Of a DNA stretch of 52,724 nt, positions 27,742 through 36,530 are shown piece after piece. The stretch comes from Pseudomonadota bacterium. GTDB lineage: Bacteria; Pseudomonadota; Gammaproteobacteria; Xanthomonadales; Xanthomonadaceae. The notes under the pieces were generated by a model. The model had not been told where the DNA came from, searched no databases, and saw nothing but the letters and a program-made list of their open reading frames with translations. A program made the translations under genes and the position numbers. The stretch spans positions 1 through 52,724 of the forward strand of contig CAUJJG010000116.1 of the NCBI GenBank assembly GCA_963205445.1, in the 5' to 3' direction. Each line of letters opens with the position of its first letter. Position 1 is the first letter of the stretch.

Positions 27742-27826
27742 GCGAAAGTGGCGGAATTGGCAGACGCCCTGGATTTAGGTTCCAGTGCCGCAAGGCGTGC
27801 GGGTTCGAGTCCCGCCTTTCGCACCA
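27742..27826 (+). tRNA. tRNA-Leu(TAG)
   Basis: 85 nt with the long variable arm of leucine tRNAs. The acceptor GCGAAAG pairs with CTTTCGC; discriminator A and CCA are encoded. The anticodon stem CTGGA/TCCAG with loop TTTAGGT gives TAG. Confidence 0.97.
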
Positions 27827-27886
27827 CGCAAGCAACGGCTATCCTGCCCGTTCGGCATCCCGCCGGGCCTCAACAGGAACGACGCC

Positions 27887-28651
27887 ATGCGCAGCGGCAA
27901 CCCCGCCCTTTCCCAAAACACTTTCCTCGATCTCGGCAGCGGCACCGTTGTCCGCCACGATGCCGGCGCGATGTCCCTCAACGGTACGGTCAACAAGACC
28001 GCCCTGCTGCTGGTACTGACCTTGGCCGGTGCGCTGTTCACCTGGTCGCAATTCTCCGAAGCCCTCGCCGCCGGCAACCCCGGCGCGGTCATGCCCTGGG
28101 TCTGGGGCGGCGCGATCGGCGGTTTCGTGGTGGCCATGGTCACCGTCTTCAAAAAGCAGTGGGCGATGTTCACGGCCCCGCTCTATGCGGTGCTGGAGGG
28201 CCTTTTCCTCGGCGCCGTGTCAGCCATGTTCGAACTGCGCTTCCCCGGCATCGTGATGCAGGCCGTGGGCCTGACCTTCGGCACGCTGGCAGCCTTGCTG
28301 ATGGCTTACCGCAGCGGCCTGATCAAGGCCACCGAGAACTTCAAGCTGGGCGTGGTGGCGGCCACCGGCGGCATCGCCCTGCTGTATCTGGTCAATATCG
28401 TGATGGGGTTCTTCGGCAAGTCGATCCCGTTCATCCATGAAAGCGGCCTGATGGGCATCGCCTTCTCCGGGTTCGTTGTGGTGATTGCCGCTCTGAACCT
28501 GGTGCTGGACTTCGACTTCATCGAACAGGGCGTTGAACAGGGCGCGCCCAAGTACATGGAGTGGTATGCCGCCTTCGGCCTGCTGGTGACGCTGGTGTGG
28601 CTGTACCTGGAGATCCTGCGCCTGCTCTCGAAGCTGCAGTCGCGCGACTGA
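27887..28651 (+). CDS. Bax inhibitor-1 / YccA family membrane protein
   Basis: 254 residues with seven hydrophobic segments after a ~40-residue polar N terminus that starts MRSGNPALSQNTFLDL. This NPAL...F start and the closing helix FGLLVTLVWLYLEILRLLSKLQ are typical of the BaxI_1/YccA-like group. Acidic residues in the last helices (LDFDFIEQGVEQGAPKYMEWYAAFG) match the family's conserved Asp site, linked to pH-sensitive Ca2+ leak in homologues. In bacteria, YccA binds FtsH and limits degradation of membrane proteins. The role here is inferred from the family only. The ATG at 27887 has AGGA about 8 bases upstream. The gene begins 60 bases past tRNA-Leu. Confidence 0.88.
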   Translation: MRSGNPALSQNTFLDLGSGTVVRHDAGAMSLNGTVNKTALLLVLTLAGALFTWSQFSEALAAGNPGAVMPWVWGGAIGGFVVAMVTVFKKQWAMFTAPLYAVLEGLFLGAVSAMFELRFPGIVMQAVGLTFGTLAALLMAYRSGLIKATENFKLGVVAATGGIALLYLVNIVMGFFGKSIPFIHESGLMGIAFSGFVVVIAALNLVLDFDFIEQGVEQGAPKYMEWYAAFGLLVTLVWLYLEILRLLSKLQSRD

Positions 28652-28675
28652 CACCTCGCAGCACCCCGGACACGC

Positions 28676-28701
28676 AAAAGGGCACCGCAAGGTGCCCTTT
28701 T
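28676..28701 (+). terminator. Bidirectional terminator between the BI-1 gene and icd
   Basis: A perfect 11-bp stem, AAAAGGGCACC / GGTGCCCTTTT, with loop GCAA lies between two convergent genes. A-run and T-run on both sides suit both directions. Confidence 0.88.
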
Positions 28702-28746
28702 CCGTTGGCTGCCACGGAACCGACTGTTGCCGGCCCCACCGCGCAA

Positions 28747-29751
28747 TCACACCCGGCTGGCGATCGCCTTGGCAAACGCCATGGTGTTGCCGTCACCGCC
28801 CAGATCCGGGGTCAGCGCATCCTTGGCCTCCAGTGTGGCGATGATGGCCTCGCGCAGCGTTGCTGCCTTATCCGGCAAACCCAGATGATCGAGCATCTGC
28901 GCCGCACCCAGCAGCAGCGCGCAGGGGTTGGCCACGCCCTTGCCGGCGATGTCCGGGGCCGAACCATGTACGGCTTCGAAGATCGCCGCATCGGTGCCGA
29001 TATTGGCCCCGGGGGCCAGGCCAAGGCCACCGACCAAGCCGGCGCACAGGTCGGAGATGATGTCGCCGAACAAATTGGTGGTGCAGATGATGTCGAACTG
29101 TTCCGGCTTCATCACCAGCTGCATGCAGGTGTTGTCGACGATCAGCTCGTTGCATTCGATGTCCGGGTACTGCTGGGCCACCTCGCGCGCGACCTTCAGG
29201 AACAGGCCTGAGGTCGACTTCAGGATGTTGGCCTTGTGCACGATGGTGACCTTCTTGCGGCCGGTCTTGCGGGCCAGATCGAAGGCGTAGCGCACGATGC
29301 GCTCGGACCCCTTGCGGGTGACCTTCTGGGTCAGCACCGCGGTCTCGCCGTCGGCCGACACTTCCTGCCCCTCGCCGATGTAGGCGCCCTCGGTGTTCTC
29401 GCGCACGGTGATCAAGTCCACGCCGCTGGAGAACCGCGACTTGGTGTTCGGGAAGCATTTGGCCGGACGCACGTTGGCGTACAGGTCGAAGCGCTTGCGC
29501 AGCTCGACGTTGATCGAGGAGAACCCGCCGCCCACCGGGGTGGTCAGGGGGGACTTCAGCGCGATCTTGTTGCGACGGATCGATTCCAGCGTGGCTTCAG
29601 GCAGCAGTTCGCCGTGCTTTTCCAGCGCCACCATGCCGGCATCCGCGAATTCGTATTGCAGGCCCAGCTGCATCGCATCCAGCACGTGCAGGGTGGCGTC
29701 CATGATTTCCGGGCCGATGCCGTCGCCGCGGATGACCGTGATCGTTGTCAT
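28747..29751 (-). CDS. icd: Isocitrate dehydrogenase, NAD-type
   Basis: 334 residues, beta-decarboxylating dehydrogenase family. It shows ITVIRGDGIGPEIMDATL, RENTEGAYIGEG (substrate region), KVTIVHKANILKSTSGLF with the catalytic Lys, NLFGDIISDLCAGLVGGLGLAPGANIG with the metal-binding Asp residues, and EAVHGSAPDIAGKGVANP. The short length and this last motif resemble mitochondrial and Xanthomonas-type NAD-dependent isocitrate dehydrogenase, not the ~415-residue NADP enzyme of E. coli. It makes 2-oxoglutarate, CO2 and NADH in the TCA cycle. Homoisocitrate or 3-isopropylmalate dehydrogenase are alternatives, but no leu genes are nearby. It is monocistronic, with the bidirectional terminator downstream. 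Confidence 0.88.
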   Translation of the reverse strand: MTTITVIRGDGIGPEIMDATLHVLDAMQLGLQYEFADAGMVALEKHGELLPEATLESIRRNKIALKSPLTTPVGGGFSSINVELRKRFDLYANVRPAKCFPNTKSRFSSGVDLITVRENTEGAYIGEGQEVSADGETAVLTQKVTRKGSERIVRYAFDLARKTGRKKVTIVHKANILKSTSGLFLKVAREVAQQYPDIECNELIVDNTCMQLVMKPEQFDIICTTNLFGDIISDLCAGLVGGLGLAPGANIGTDAAIFEAVHGSAPDIAGKGVANPCALLLGAAQMLDHLGLPDKAATLREAIIATLEAKDALTPDLGGDGNTMAFAKAIASRV

Positions 29752-29860
29752 TGTTCAGTTTCCAGACTGACGGCCGCCATGCGGGGGCATGACGGCGTGG
29801 TGGGGGTACATAACCCGCAATTATGGCAGATGGCGTGCGCCGGCGTATGTGACGGGACCT

Positions 29861-30247
29861 TCAACCATGGTCGTGTAGCGCAGGCGACGCGGCTTCGCCG
29901 TGTTCCAGTCGGTCGAGGAAATCGGTGGCGCGGCGCAGGTGCGGAATGACGATGGAGCCCCCCACCACCAGCCCCACCGAAAACGCCTCGAACATCTCCG
30001 CGCGGGTCACCCCTGCGTCCTTGCACTGCGCCACGTGGTAGCTGATGCAGTCGTCGCAGCGCAGCACCATCGAAGCCACCAAGCCGCACAGCTCCTTGGT
30101 CTTCACATCCAGCGCGCCGGGCTGGTAGGTCTGGGTATCGAGCGCAAAGAATCGCCGGATGACTTGGTTGGGTTCATCCAGGATGCGCTGGTTCATGCGC
30201 TGGCGGAATTCGGTGAACTGCTGCACCCGGTCGTCGGCGTCGCTCAT
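29861..30247 (-). CDS. Carboxymuconolactone decarboxylase / AhpD-like protein
   Basis: 128 residues. The AhpD-type redox motif is RCDDCISYHVAQC (CxxC followed by His), preceded by LDVKTKELCGLVASMV and followed by GVTRAEMFEAFSVGLVVGGSIVIPHL, the usual CMD core. AhpD-like proteins use the CxxC pair as a disulfide reductase toward peroxiredoxins or organic hydroperoxides. Its start overlaps the grxC stop by four bases (ATGA). Coupling to a glutaredoxin supports a thiol-redox role and argues against an aromatic-degradation one. The C terminus is extended and rich in His/Ala. Confidence 0.87.
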   Translation of the reverse strand: MSDADDRVQQFTEFRQRMNQRILDEPNQVIRRFFALDTQTYQPGALDVKTKELCGLVASMVLRCDDCISYHVAQCKDAGVTRAEMFEAFSVGLVVGGSIVIPHLRRATDFLDRLEHGEAASPALHDHG

Positions 30248-30522
30248 GCCGACTCACCGTTCAGCAGCGGCTCCAGCTTGCCAGCCTTGTGCAGGGCCAT
30301 CATGTCGTCGTAGCCGCCCACGTGGACTTCGCCGACGAAGATCTGCGGCACGCTGGTGCGCTTGGTCAGGGCCACCATTTTCTCGCGCTCGGTCGGGTCC
30401 AGATCGATGCGGATCTCATCCCAATCGCGGCCTTTGCTCTTCAGGAAATTTTTGGCCATCACGCAATACGGGCAGACGGCGGTGCTGTAGATGGTGATGC
30501 GGGGGGCGCTGGTGTTGCTCAT
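30244..30522 (-). CDS. grxC: Glutaredoxin 3
   Basis: 92 residues. The thioredoxin fold carries the dithiol active site STAVCPYCVMAKNFL (CPYC) at the N-terminal end of helix 1, the cis-Pro in TSVPQIFVGEVHVGGYDD, and the glutathione-binding GGYDD. It reduces disulfides and mixed glutathione disulfides with GSH as donor, in the cytoplasm. I chose the ATG at 30522 (MSNTSAPRITIYST). One seven codons upstream also exists, but it would add a tail not usual in GrxC. It is the first gene of a two-gene operon with the AhpD-like gene and diverges from the M48 protease gene. Confidence 0.94.
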   Translation of the reverse strand: MSNTSAPRITIYSTAVCPYCVMAKNFLKSKGRDWDEIRIDLDPTEREKMVALTKRTSVPQIFVGEVHVGGYDDMMALHKAGKLEPLLNGESA

Positions 30523-30639
30523 GGCGGGGCTCCTGTGCGGCAAAAGGGATTCTGGGGGAAGATGGGGGCGACGCGGTGCTTTTCCACCCGCTCAAGTACC
30601 GTTCACGCCTCGTCGCCCTCATCCACGCATCCTGTCCCG

Positions 30640-32253
30640 ATGAAGCCAGCCCTGTTGATCGCCCCCCTTGCCCTGAGCCTTGCCCTTTGCCTTGGCGTGA
30701 CCACGGCGCTGGCACAGGAGCGCAATTTGCCCGATATCGGCTCCTCCGCGGGAACGCTGCTGTCACCCGCGAAGCAGGCCGAATACGGTGCGATGGTGCT
30801 GGCCCAGCTGCGGCATGCCGACTATGTCCTCGACGATCCGTTGCTGAACGGCTGGCTCAACGATGTGGGACAGCGCCTCACCAACGCCAGCGACCGCCCC
30901 CAGCAAAGCTTCACCTTCTTCCTGTTGCGCGAGCGCCAGATCAACGCGTTCGCCACGTTGGGTGGCTACATCGGCATGAACGCCGGCCTGATCCTGGCGG
31001 CGGACCGCGAGGGGGAAGTGGCCGGCGTGTTGGCGCACGAAATCGCGCACGTCACCCAACAGCATGTCCTGCGAGGGGCGGAAAAGGCACAGCGGGAGAG
31101 TTTGCCCATCCTGCTGGCCACGCTGGGTGCAATCGTTGCGGCCCAGCAGGCCGGGGGCAACTCAAGCAATGACGCCAGCACTGCCGCCCTGATGACCGGG
31201 CTGGGGCTGCTGCAGCAGCGGCAGATTGACTACACCCGGGACAACGAGGCCGAAGCCGACCGCGTTGGCATCCGCACGCTGGCCCACGCGGGCTATGACC
31301 CCGAGGCGATGGCGGATTTCTTCCAGACCCTGCAAGGTGTCACCCGCATGAATGTCGGGGATGAGCGGGCGGCGACCCCCGGCTACCTGAAAACGCACCC
31401 ATTGACGCTGTCCCGCATCAGCGAAGCGCGCGAGCGGGCGGCCAAGCTGGAGCCCACCTTGTCCAGCACCGCAGGCTTCACGCCGGCCAGCAACCCCATG
31501 TTGCCGCCCGGGCTGCAGATCAACACGCAGACCCGGAGCCGCCAAGGCCAGGGCAGCTCGGGCGACTTCGCTTGGGCACGGGAAAGGCTTCGCGTCTACA
31601 GTGCGCCCACGCCCGCGCAAGCCATTCGCGAGTATCAGCAACTGCGCACCAAGCAACCCTTGGACGAAGCTCGCCGCTATGGCTTGGCGCTTGCCCAGCA
31701 GCTGGCCGGTCAATCACAGGATGCGTTGCGGGAACTGACCCCGCTGGCCAAGGCCCACCCAACCAATTTGTGGGTGCAGATCGCCATGGGCGAGGCTGAG
31801 GCACGGACCGGCCACACCGCCGATGCCGACCAGCGCTTCGAACAACTGCTGACGCGCATGCCCACCCATCGCGCGCTGGTCCTCTCCTATGCACGACTGC
31901 TGGGTGAGCGCAACACGCCTGCGGCGGGCGCGCGCGCGGTGATGGTACTGCGCCCCCTGCTGGGCACCAGCGCCAGCGACCTGCCCTTCCAGCAGGCCTA
32001 TGCCCGTGCCAACGAAATCGCCGGCGACCCGGTGCGCGCCGGCGAAGCCTGGGCGGAAGCGGCTGTCCTCTCGGGCCGCCCGGAGCAAGCGCTGGTGCAA
32101 TTGGGCAACCTGAAGAAACGCGACGACCTCGACTATTACGCCCGCAGCAGAATCGACGCACGCATTGCCGCCATCACGCCCACCGTCCTGGAACTGCGCA
32201 GGCAAGGCATCAAGGACGAGGAAGCCACCGGCCGGCTGAGCTTTACCCACTGA
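30640..32253 (+). CDS. bepA: BepA-like M48 metalloprotease/chaperone with TPR repeats
   Basis: 537 residues: a signal peptide (MKPALLIAPLALSLALCLGVTTALA), then an M48 domain with the zinc motif AGVLAHEIAHVTQQH and the third ligand in DNEAEADRVGIRTL. A linker and a C-terminal TPR array follow (about 310-520, e.g. EARRYGLALAQQLAGQSQDALREL). It matches E. coli BepA (YfgC), which cleaves stalled LptD at the outer membrane and helps BAM-dependent assembly. The ATG at 30640 is the start that gives the signal peptide. It stands 117 bases from the divergent grxC gene and directly upstream of phoB, separated by a possible Pho box. Confidence 0.92.
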   Translation: MKPALLIAPLALSLALCLGVTTALAQERNLPDIGSSAGTLLSPAKQAEYGAMVLAQLRHADYVLDDPLLNGWLNDVGQRLTNASDRPQQSFTFFLLRERQINAFATLGGYIGMNAGLILAADREGEVAGVLAHEIAHVTQQHVLRGAEKAQRESLPILLATLGAIVAAQQAGGNSSNDASTAALMTGLGLLQQRQIDYTRDNEAEADRVGIRTLAHAGYDPEAMADFFQTLQGVTRMNVGDERAATPGYLKTHPLTLSRISEARERAAKLEPTLSSTAGFTPASNPMLPPGLQINTQTRSRQGQGSSGDFAWARERLRVYSAPTPAQAIREYQQLRTKQPLDEARRYGLALAQQLAGQSQDALRELTPLAKAHPTNLWVQIAMGEAEARTGHTADADQRFEQLLTRMPTHRALVLSYARLLGERNTPAAGARAVMVLRPLLGTSASDLPFQQAYARANEIAGDPVRAGEAWAEAAVLSGRPEQALVQLGNLKKRDDLDYYARSRIDARIAAITPTVLELRRQGIKDEEATGRLSFTH

Positions 32254-32266
32254 CGCGGTCACGAAA

Positions 32267-32284
32267 CTGTCACCAAACCGTCGT
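32267..32284 (+). promoter_or_regulatory. Candidate PhoB-binding Pho box upstream of phoB
   Basis: CTGTCAC-CAAA-CCGTCGT matches the 7+4+7 direct-repeat layout of the Pho box (CTGTCAY units with an AT-rich 4-base spacer). The first unit is perfect; the second has two mismatches. It ends 42 bases before the phoB start, as expected for autoregulation. Confidence 0.55.
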
Positions 32285-32326
32285 GTAATGCGGGCGTCAC
32301 CCCTCCCCTGGCCCACCAACACCTGC

Positions 32327-33028
32327 ATGCAAAAACACGTCCTGATCGTCGAAGACGAACCCGCCATCCGCGACATGCTGGCCTTTGCCCTGCGCAAAGG
32401 CGATTTCGTGCCGATGCTGGCAAGCGATGCGCGGGAGGCCCAGATGCAGATCGCCGAGCGCGTGCCTGATCTGATCCTGCTGGACTGGATGTTGCCCGGC
32501 AGCAGCGGCATCGAGCTGGCGCGCCGCTGGCGCCGCGACGCGTTGACCCGGGATCTCCCGATCATCATGCTGACCGCCCGCGGCGAGGAAAACGACCGCG
32601 TCGGCGGCCTCGAGGCGGGCGTCGACGATTACGTCGTGAAACCCTTCTCCGCGCGCGAACTGTTGGCCCGCATCCGGGCGGTGCTGCGTCGCTCGCGCGA
32701 GGATGATGCCGACGGCAGCGTGCAGGTTGACGCCTTGCGCATCGATGGAGCCGCACACCGCGTCTTCGCCGACCTGGACGGCACCGCAACGCCGGTTCAG
32801 ATGGGGCCCACCGAATACCGGCTCCTGCATTTCTTCATGACCCACGCAGACCGCGTCTATACCCGCACACAACTGCTGGACCACGTCTGGGGCGGCAGCG
32901 TGTATGTCGAGGAACGCACGGTGGATGTCCACATCCGCCGCCTTCGCAAAAGTCTGGAGCCCTACCGCCTGGACCCCATGATCCAGACCGTGCGTGGCGC
33001 CGGCTATCGGTTCTCGGCAGCGACGTGA
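32327..33028 (+). CDS. phoB: Phosphate regulon response regulator PhoB
   Basis: 233 residues. The receiver domain starts MQKHVLIVEDEPAIRDML, with the phospho-Asp in DLILLDWMLPGSSGIE and the Lys in YVVKPFSARELLARI. The OmpR-type winged-helix DNA-binding domain includes MGPTEYRLLHFFMTHADRVYTRTQLLDHVWG and ERTVDVHIRRLRKSLEP. WMLP and this DNA-binding helix are diagnostic of PhoB. On low phosphate it is phosphorylated by PhoR and activates phosphate-uptake genes. It is the first gene of phoB-phoR-ppk-ppx, with a candidate Pho box at 32267-32284. Confidence 0.96.
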   Translation: MQKHVLIVEDEPAIRDMLAFALRKGDFVPMLASDAREAQMQIAERVPDLILLDWMLPGSSGIELARRWRRDALTRDLPIIMLTARGEENDRVGGLEAGVDDYVVKPFSARELLARIRAVLRRSREDDADGSVQVDALRIDGAAHRVFADLDGTATPVQMGPTEYRLLHFFMTHADRVYTRTQLLDHVWGGSVYVEERTVDVHIRRLRKSLEPYRLDPMIQTVRGAGYRFSAAT

Positions 33029-33071
33029 CCGTCGCCCCGTCTTCGCCGCGCAATCGCGGATACTGCCCGGC

Positions 33072-34403
33072 ATGACTCCGGAGATCCGCCCCGCCTGGCG
33101 ACACACCCTCGCGCTGCTGGGGCTGCTGCTGGCGGGCGCAGTGGGCGTGGGTGTCCTGTTGGGCTACCCGTGGCAAGCGCTGGCCCTGATGGCGCTGGGG
33201 GTCGTGTTCTGGCACTACTGGCGGCTGCATCAGGTTCTGCTGCAACTGGGCGCACGCCGACGCACCCCGCCGAATGGTGGCAAAACCGCCTGGGCGGCGC
33301 TGGAACGCCTGCTGTTTCGTTCACAGACGGAAATGCGCACGCGCAAGCGTCGGCTGCTTGCGATGTTGCGCGCCTACCGCGCGGTAGCCGCCGCCCTGCC
33401 CGATGCGGTGGTGGTGATCGATCGCAACCACCAGCGCGTGCTGTGGTTCAACGAGGCCGCCACCCCACTGCTGGGGCTGCACTATCCACGCCACCACAAC
33501 ACCCCGGTCGCAGCCGCCCTGCACCCCTTGCCGATGGCGCAATGGCTGGCCGCAGGCCGCAATGCCGCGCCGATGCTGGACGTGGCCTCGCCCGTGGAGC
33601 CAAGCCTGCGGCTGGACCTGCGCCTGATCCCCTATTCCGACGAACTGTGGCTGCTGCTGGCACGCGACGTCAGCAAGTTGCTGCACCTGGAACAGATGCG
33701 CCAGGATTTCGTGGCCAATGTCTCGCACGAGTTGCGCACGCCGCTGACCGTCATCCACGGCTATCTGGAAATGCTGGATGCGGACGAACACCCGGACTGG
33801 GGGCCGCAGCTGGACGAAATGCGCAGGCAGTCGCAGCGGATGGCCCGGCTGGTCGAAGACCTGCTGACCTTGTCGCGCCTGGAGGCACGCGAAGGGCTGG
33901 CCGACGAGCATGTTGCCATGGCCCCGATGCTGGCGGGCCTGAAGCGCGAAGCGGACGCGCTCAGCAGCGGCCAGCACCGGATCGACGTGGAGGATGCCGC
34001 CAAGGTCGATCTGCGGGGTGCCAGCCGCGAACTGCACAGTGCCTTCTCGAATCTGGTCAGCAATGCCGTCCGCTATACGCCTGCGGGCGGCATCATCACG
34101 ATCCGCTTCATGCGGGAAGCCAATGGCGGGGCCACGTTCAGCGTGCGCGACACCGGCCACGGCATCCCCGCCGCACACCTGCCGCGCCTGACCGAACGCT
34201 TCTATCGCGTCTCCACCAGCCGCTCGCGCGAAACTGGCGGCACCGGCCTCGGCTTGGCCATCGTCAAGCATGTGCTGGGCCTGCACGGCGCGCGGCTCCA
34301 CATCAGCAGCGAAATCGGCAAAGGCAGCTGCTTTGAATGCCGTTTCAGCGCCGATCGCGTCTGCGCCGCCCCCTTGGCCCACATCGAGAACGCTCCCCCA
34401 TGA
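33072..34403 (+). CDS. phoR: Phosphate regulon sensor histidine kinase PhoR
   Basis: 443 residues. Two N-terminal membrane helices with almost no periplasmic loop (LALLGLLLAGAVGVGVLLG, ALALMALGVVFWHYW) are the PhoR hallmark. A PAS domain follows (about 100-200, LPDAVVVIDRNHQRVLWFNEAA). The HisKA motif is FVANVSHELRTPLTVIHGYLEML, and the ATPase boxes are SNLVSNAVRYT, VRDTGHGIP and RETGGTGLGLAIVKHVL. It senses phosphate status through the Pst/PhoU complex, not through a ligand loop. The ATG at 33072 is 43 bases after phoB. Its stop overlaps the ppk start by four bases (ATGA). Confidence 0.95.
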   Translation: MTPEIRPAWRHTLALLGLLLAGAVGVGVLLGYPWQALALMALGVVFWHYWRLHQVLLQLGARRRTPPNGGKTAWAALERLLFRSQTEMRTRKRRLLAMLRAYRAVAAALPDAVVVIDRNHQRVLWFNEAATPLLGLHYPRHHNTPVAAALHPLPMAQWLAAGRNAAPMLDVASPVEPSLRLDLRLIPYSDELWLLLARDVSKLLHLEQMRQDFVANVSHELRTPLTVIHGYLEMLDADEHPDWGPQLDEMRRQSQRMARLVEDLLTLSRLEAREGLADEHVAMAPMLAGLKREADALSSGQHRIDVEDAAKVDLRGASRELHSAFSNLVSNAVRYTPAGGIITIRFMREANGGATFSVRDTGHGIPAAHLPRLTERFYRVSTSRSRETGGTGLGLAIVKHVLGLHGARLHISSEIGKGSCFECRFSADRVCAAPLAHIENAPP

Positions 34404-36478
34404 CCGCACGTCCCGCCACACCTGGTCTGGGCGACTCATCGCTCTACGCCAATCGCGAACTGGGGCAGCTCGACTTCAACTTCCGCGTGCTGGCGCAGGC
34501 GCAGGACCCCTCCGTGCCGCTGCTGGAGCGACTGCGCTACCTGTGCATCTCCTGCACCAATCTCGATGAGTTCTTCGAAATCCGCGGCGGCGCGGTGCGC
34601 CATGCCGTGGAGCTGAACCTCCCCGCCGGTGTGGACGGGCTTGCCCCCGCGGCCCTGCTGGAGCGCATCCATGCCCGTGCGGCCGAACTGGTGCAGGCGC
34701 AATATCGCTGTTTCGACGAGGAGCTGCGACCGGCGCTGGCCGAGCAAGGCATTCGCCTGTTGCAACGGGACCAGTGGTCCAAGGCCCAGCGGGAATGGCT
34801 GCGCAATCATTTCCTCACCGAAATCCTGCCGGTGCTTTCGCCGTTGGGGCTGGACCCGGCACACCCGTTCCCCAAGATCCTCAACAAGTCACTGAATGTC
34901 GTGGTGCTGCTGGAGGGACGCGATGCCTTCGGCCGTGAAGGCCATCTGGCCATCGTGCGCGCCCCGCGATCGCTGCCACGCATCATCCGCGTGCCCGATG
35001 CCGACGGTGACGGCGACGCTTTCCATGACTTCGTCTTCCTCAGCACGGTGCTGTCCGCCTTCGTGCAGGAGCTGTTCCCGGGCATGAAGGTCAAGACCGC
35101 CCACCAGTTTCGGGTAACCCGCAATTCCGAGCTTTTGGTGGATGAGGACGACGTGGACAACCTGGCGTTGGCACTGCGCGACGAACTACTGGGCCGCGGC
35201 TACCTGCGTGCGGTGCGGCTGGAGATCGACGAGCAGTGCCCGAAGGATGTGGTGGACACGCTGCTGGCCAACTTCGAACTGCCGCAGAACGCCGTGTACA
35301 AGATCAATGGCCCGGTCAACCTCAATCGGGTGGTGCAGGTCTGCGAGATGGTCGCGCGGCCTGACTTGAAATTCCGGCCGTTCCAACCGCGCCTGCCACG
35401 CGAGATGGACAGCATGTTCGACGCGATCCGCAACGGCGACATGCTGCTGCACCACCCCTTCGACAGCTTCGCACCCGTGCTGGAACTGATCCGGCAAGCC
35501 GCCGAGGACCCCGATGTCCTGGCGATCAAGCAGACCCTGTATCGCACCGGCAAGGACTCCCCCATCGTCGAGCACCTTGTCCAGGCCGCGCGCAATGGCA
35601 AGGACGTGACCGTGGTGGTGGAGCTGCGCGCACGGTTCGACGAGGAGGCCAACCTGGGGCTGGCCGACCGTCTTCAGGATGCCGGCGTGCAGGTGGTGTA
35701 CGGCGTGGTGGGTTACAAGACCCACGCCAAGATGCTGTTGATCGTGCGGCGTGAGGACAACACGCTGCGTCGCTATGTCCACCTCTCGACGGGCAACTAC
35801 CACAGCGGCACCGCGCGCGTTTACACGGATTTCGGCCTGATGACGGCCCACCCTGGCATCGGCAATGACGTCCACCTGATCTTCCAGCAACTGTCGGGCC
35901 TGTCGGCGCCGTTGAAGCTGGCACACCTGCTGCAATCGCCCTTCACCCTGCATCGCGGCGTGCTGGACCGGATCGAGCGGGAAGCACGTCACGCACGCAG
36001 CGGCAAGCCGGCCCGGATCGTTGCAAAGATGAACGCGCTCAACGAACCCGAAGTGGTCAGGGCCCTGTATGAAGCCTCATGCGCAGGGGTCCAGATCGAC
36101 CTCGTGGTACGTGGCGCGTGCACGCTGCGGCCGGGTATCGCCGGCGTGTCCGACAACATCCGCGTACGTTCGGTGGTGGGGCGCTTCCTCGAACACCACC
36201 GGGCATGGTGGTTCGCCAATGCCGGCGAGCCGGACCTGCTCTGTTCTTCCGCGGACTGGCTGGAACGCAACCTGCTGCGCAGGGTGGAAACCGCGTTTCC
36301 GATCCTGGACCCGGCCGTCGCCCACCGGGTGCACCGCGAGGGCCTGCTCAACTACCTGGCCGACAACCAGAACGCTTGGCAGTTGCACGCCGATGGGCAA
36401 TATCGCCGCTGCGTGCCGGACGCGGGTGAACCTGCATTCTCGGCACAAATGTCGATGCTCGACGCGCTGGACGCCTGA
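34400..36478 (+). CDS. ppk: Polyphosphate kinase 1
   Basis: 692 residues, all four PPK1 domains. The N terminus is LYANRELGQLDFNFRVLAQA...SCTNLDEFFEIR. The autophosphorylated His is in GYKTHAKMLLIVRRE and the second conserved His in VVGRFLEHHRAWWF. LYRTGKDSPIVEHL and FDEEANLGLADRL form the ATP and metal region. It reversibly polymerises phosphate from ATP into polyphosphate. Translation is coupled to phoR by the ATGA overlap, so polyphosphate synthesis is wired directly into the phosphate-starvation operon. ppx follows after 52 bases. Confidence 0.97.
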   Translation: MTARPATPGLGDSSLYANRELGQLDFNFRVLAQAQDPSVPLLERLRYLCISCTNLDEFFEIRGGAVRHAVELNLPAGVDGLAPAALLERIHARAAELVQAQYRCFDEELRPALAEQGIRLLQRDQWSKAQREWLRNHFLTEILPVLSPLGLDPAHPFPKILNKSLNVVVLLEGRDAFGREGHLAIVRAPRSLPRIIRVPDADGDGDAFHDFVFLSTVLSAFVQELFPGMKVKTAHQFRVTRNSELLVDEDDVDNLALALRDELLGRGYLRAVRLEIDEQCPKDVVDTLLANFELPQNAVYKINGPVNLNRVVQVCEMVARPDLKFRPFQPRLPREMDSMFDAIRNGDMLLHHPFDSFAPVLELIRQAAEDPDVLAIKQTLYRTGKDSPIVEHLVQAARNGKDVTVVVELRARFDEEANLGLADRLQDAGVQVVYGVVGYKTHAKMLLIVRREDNTLRRYVHLSTGNYHSGTARVYTDFGLMTAHPGIGNDVHLIFQQLSGLSAPLKLAHLLQSPFTLHRGVLDRIEREARHARSGKPARIVAKMNALNEPEVVRALYEASCAGVQIDLVVRGACTLRPGIAGVSDNIRVRSVVGRFLEHHRAWWFANAGEPDLLCSSADWLERNLLRRVETAFPILDPAVAHRVHREGLLNYLADNQNAWQLHADGQYRRCVPDAGEPAFSAQMSMLDALDA

Positions 36479-36530
36479 ACCCGATGGCGGGCGATAATGT
36501 GCGCATGCGCAGCTTGACGGATCGAACCGC

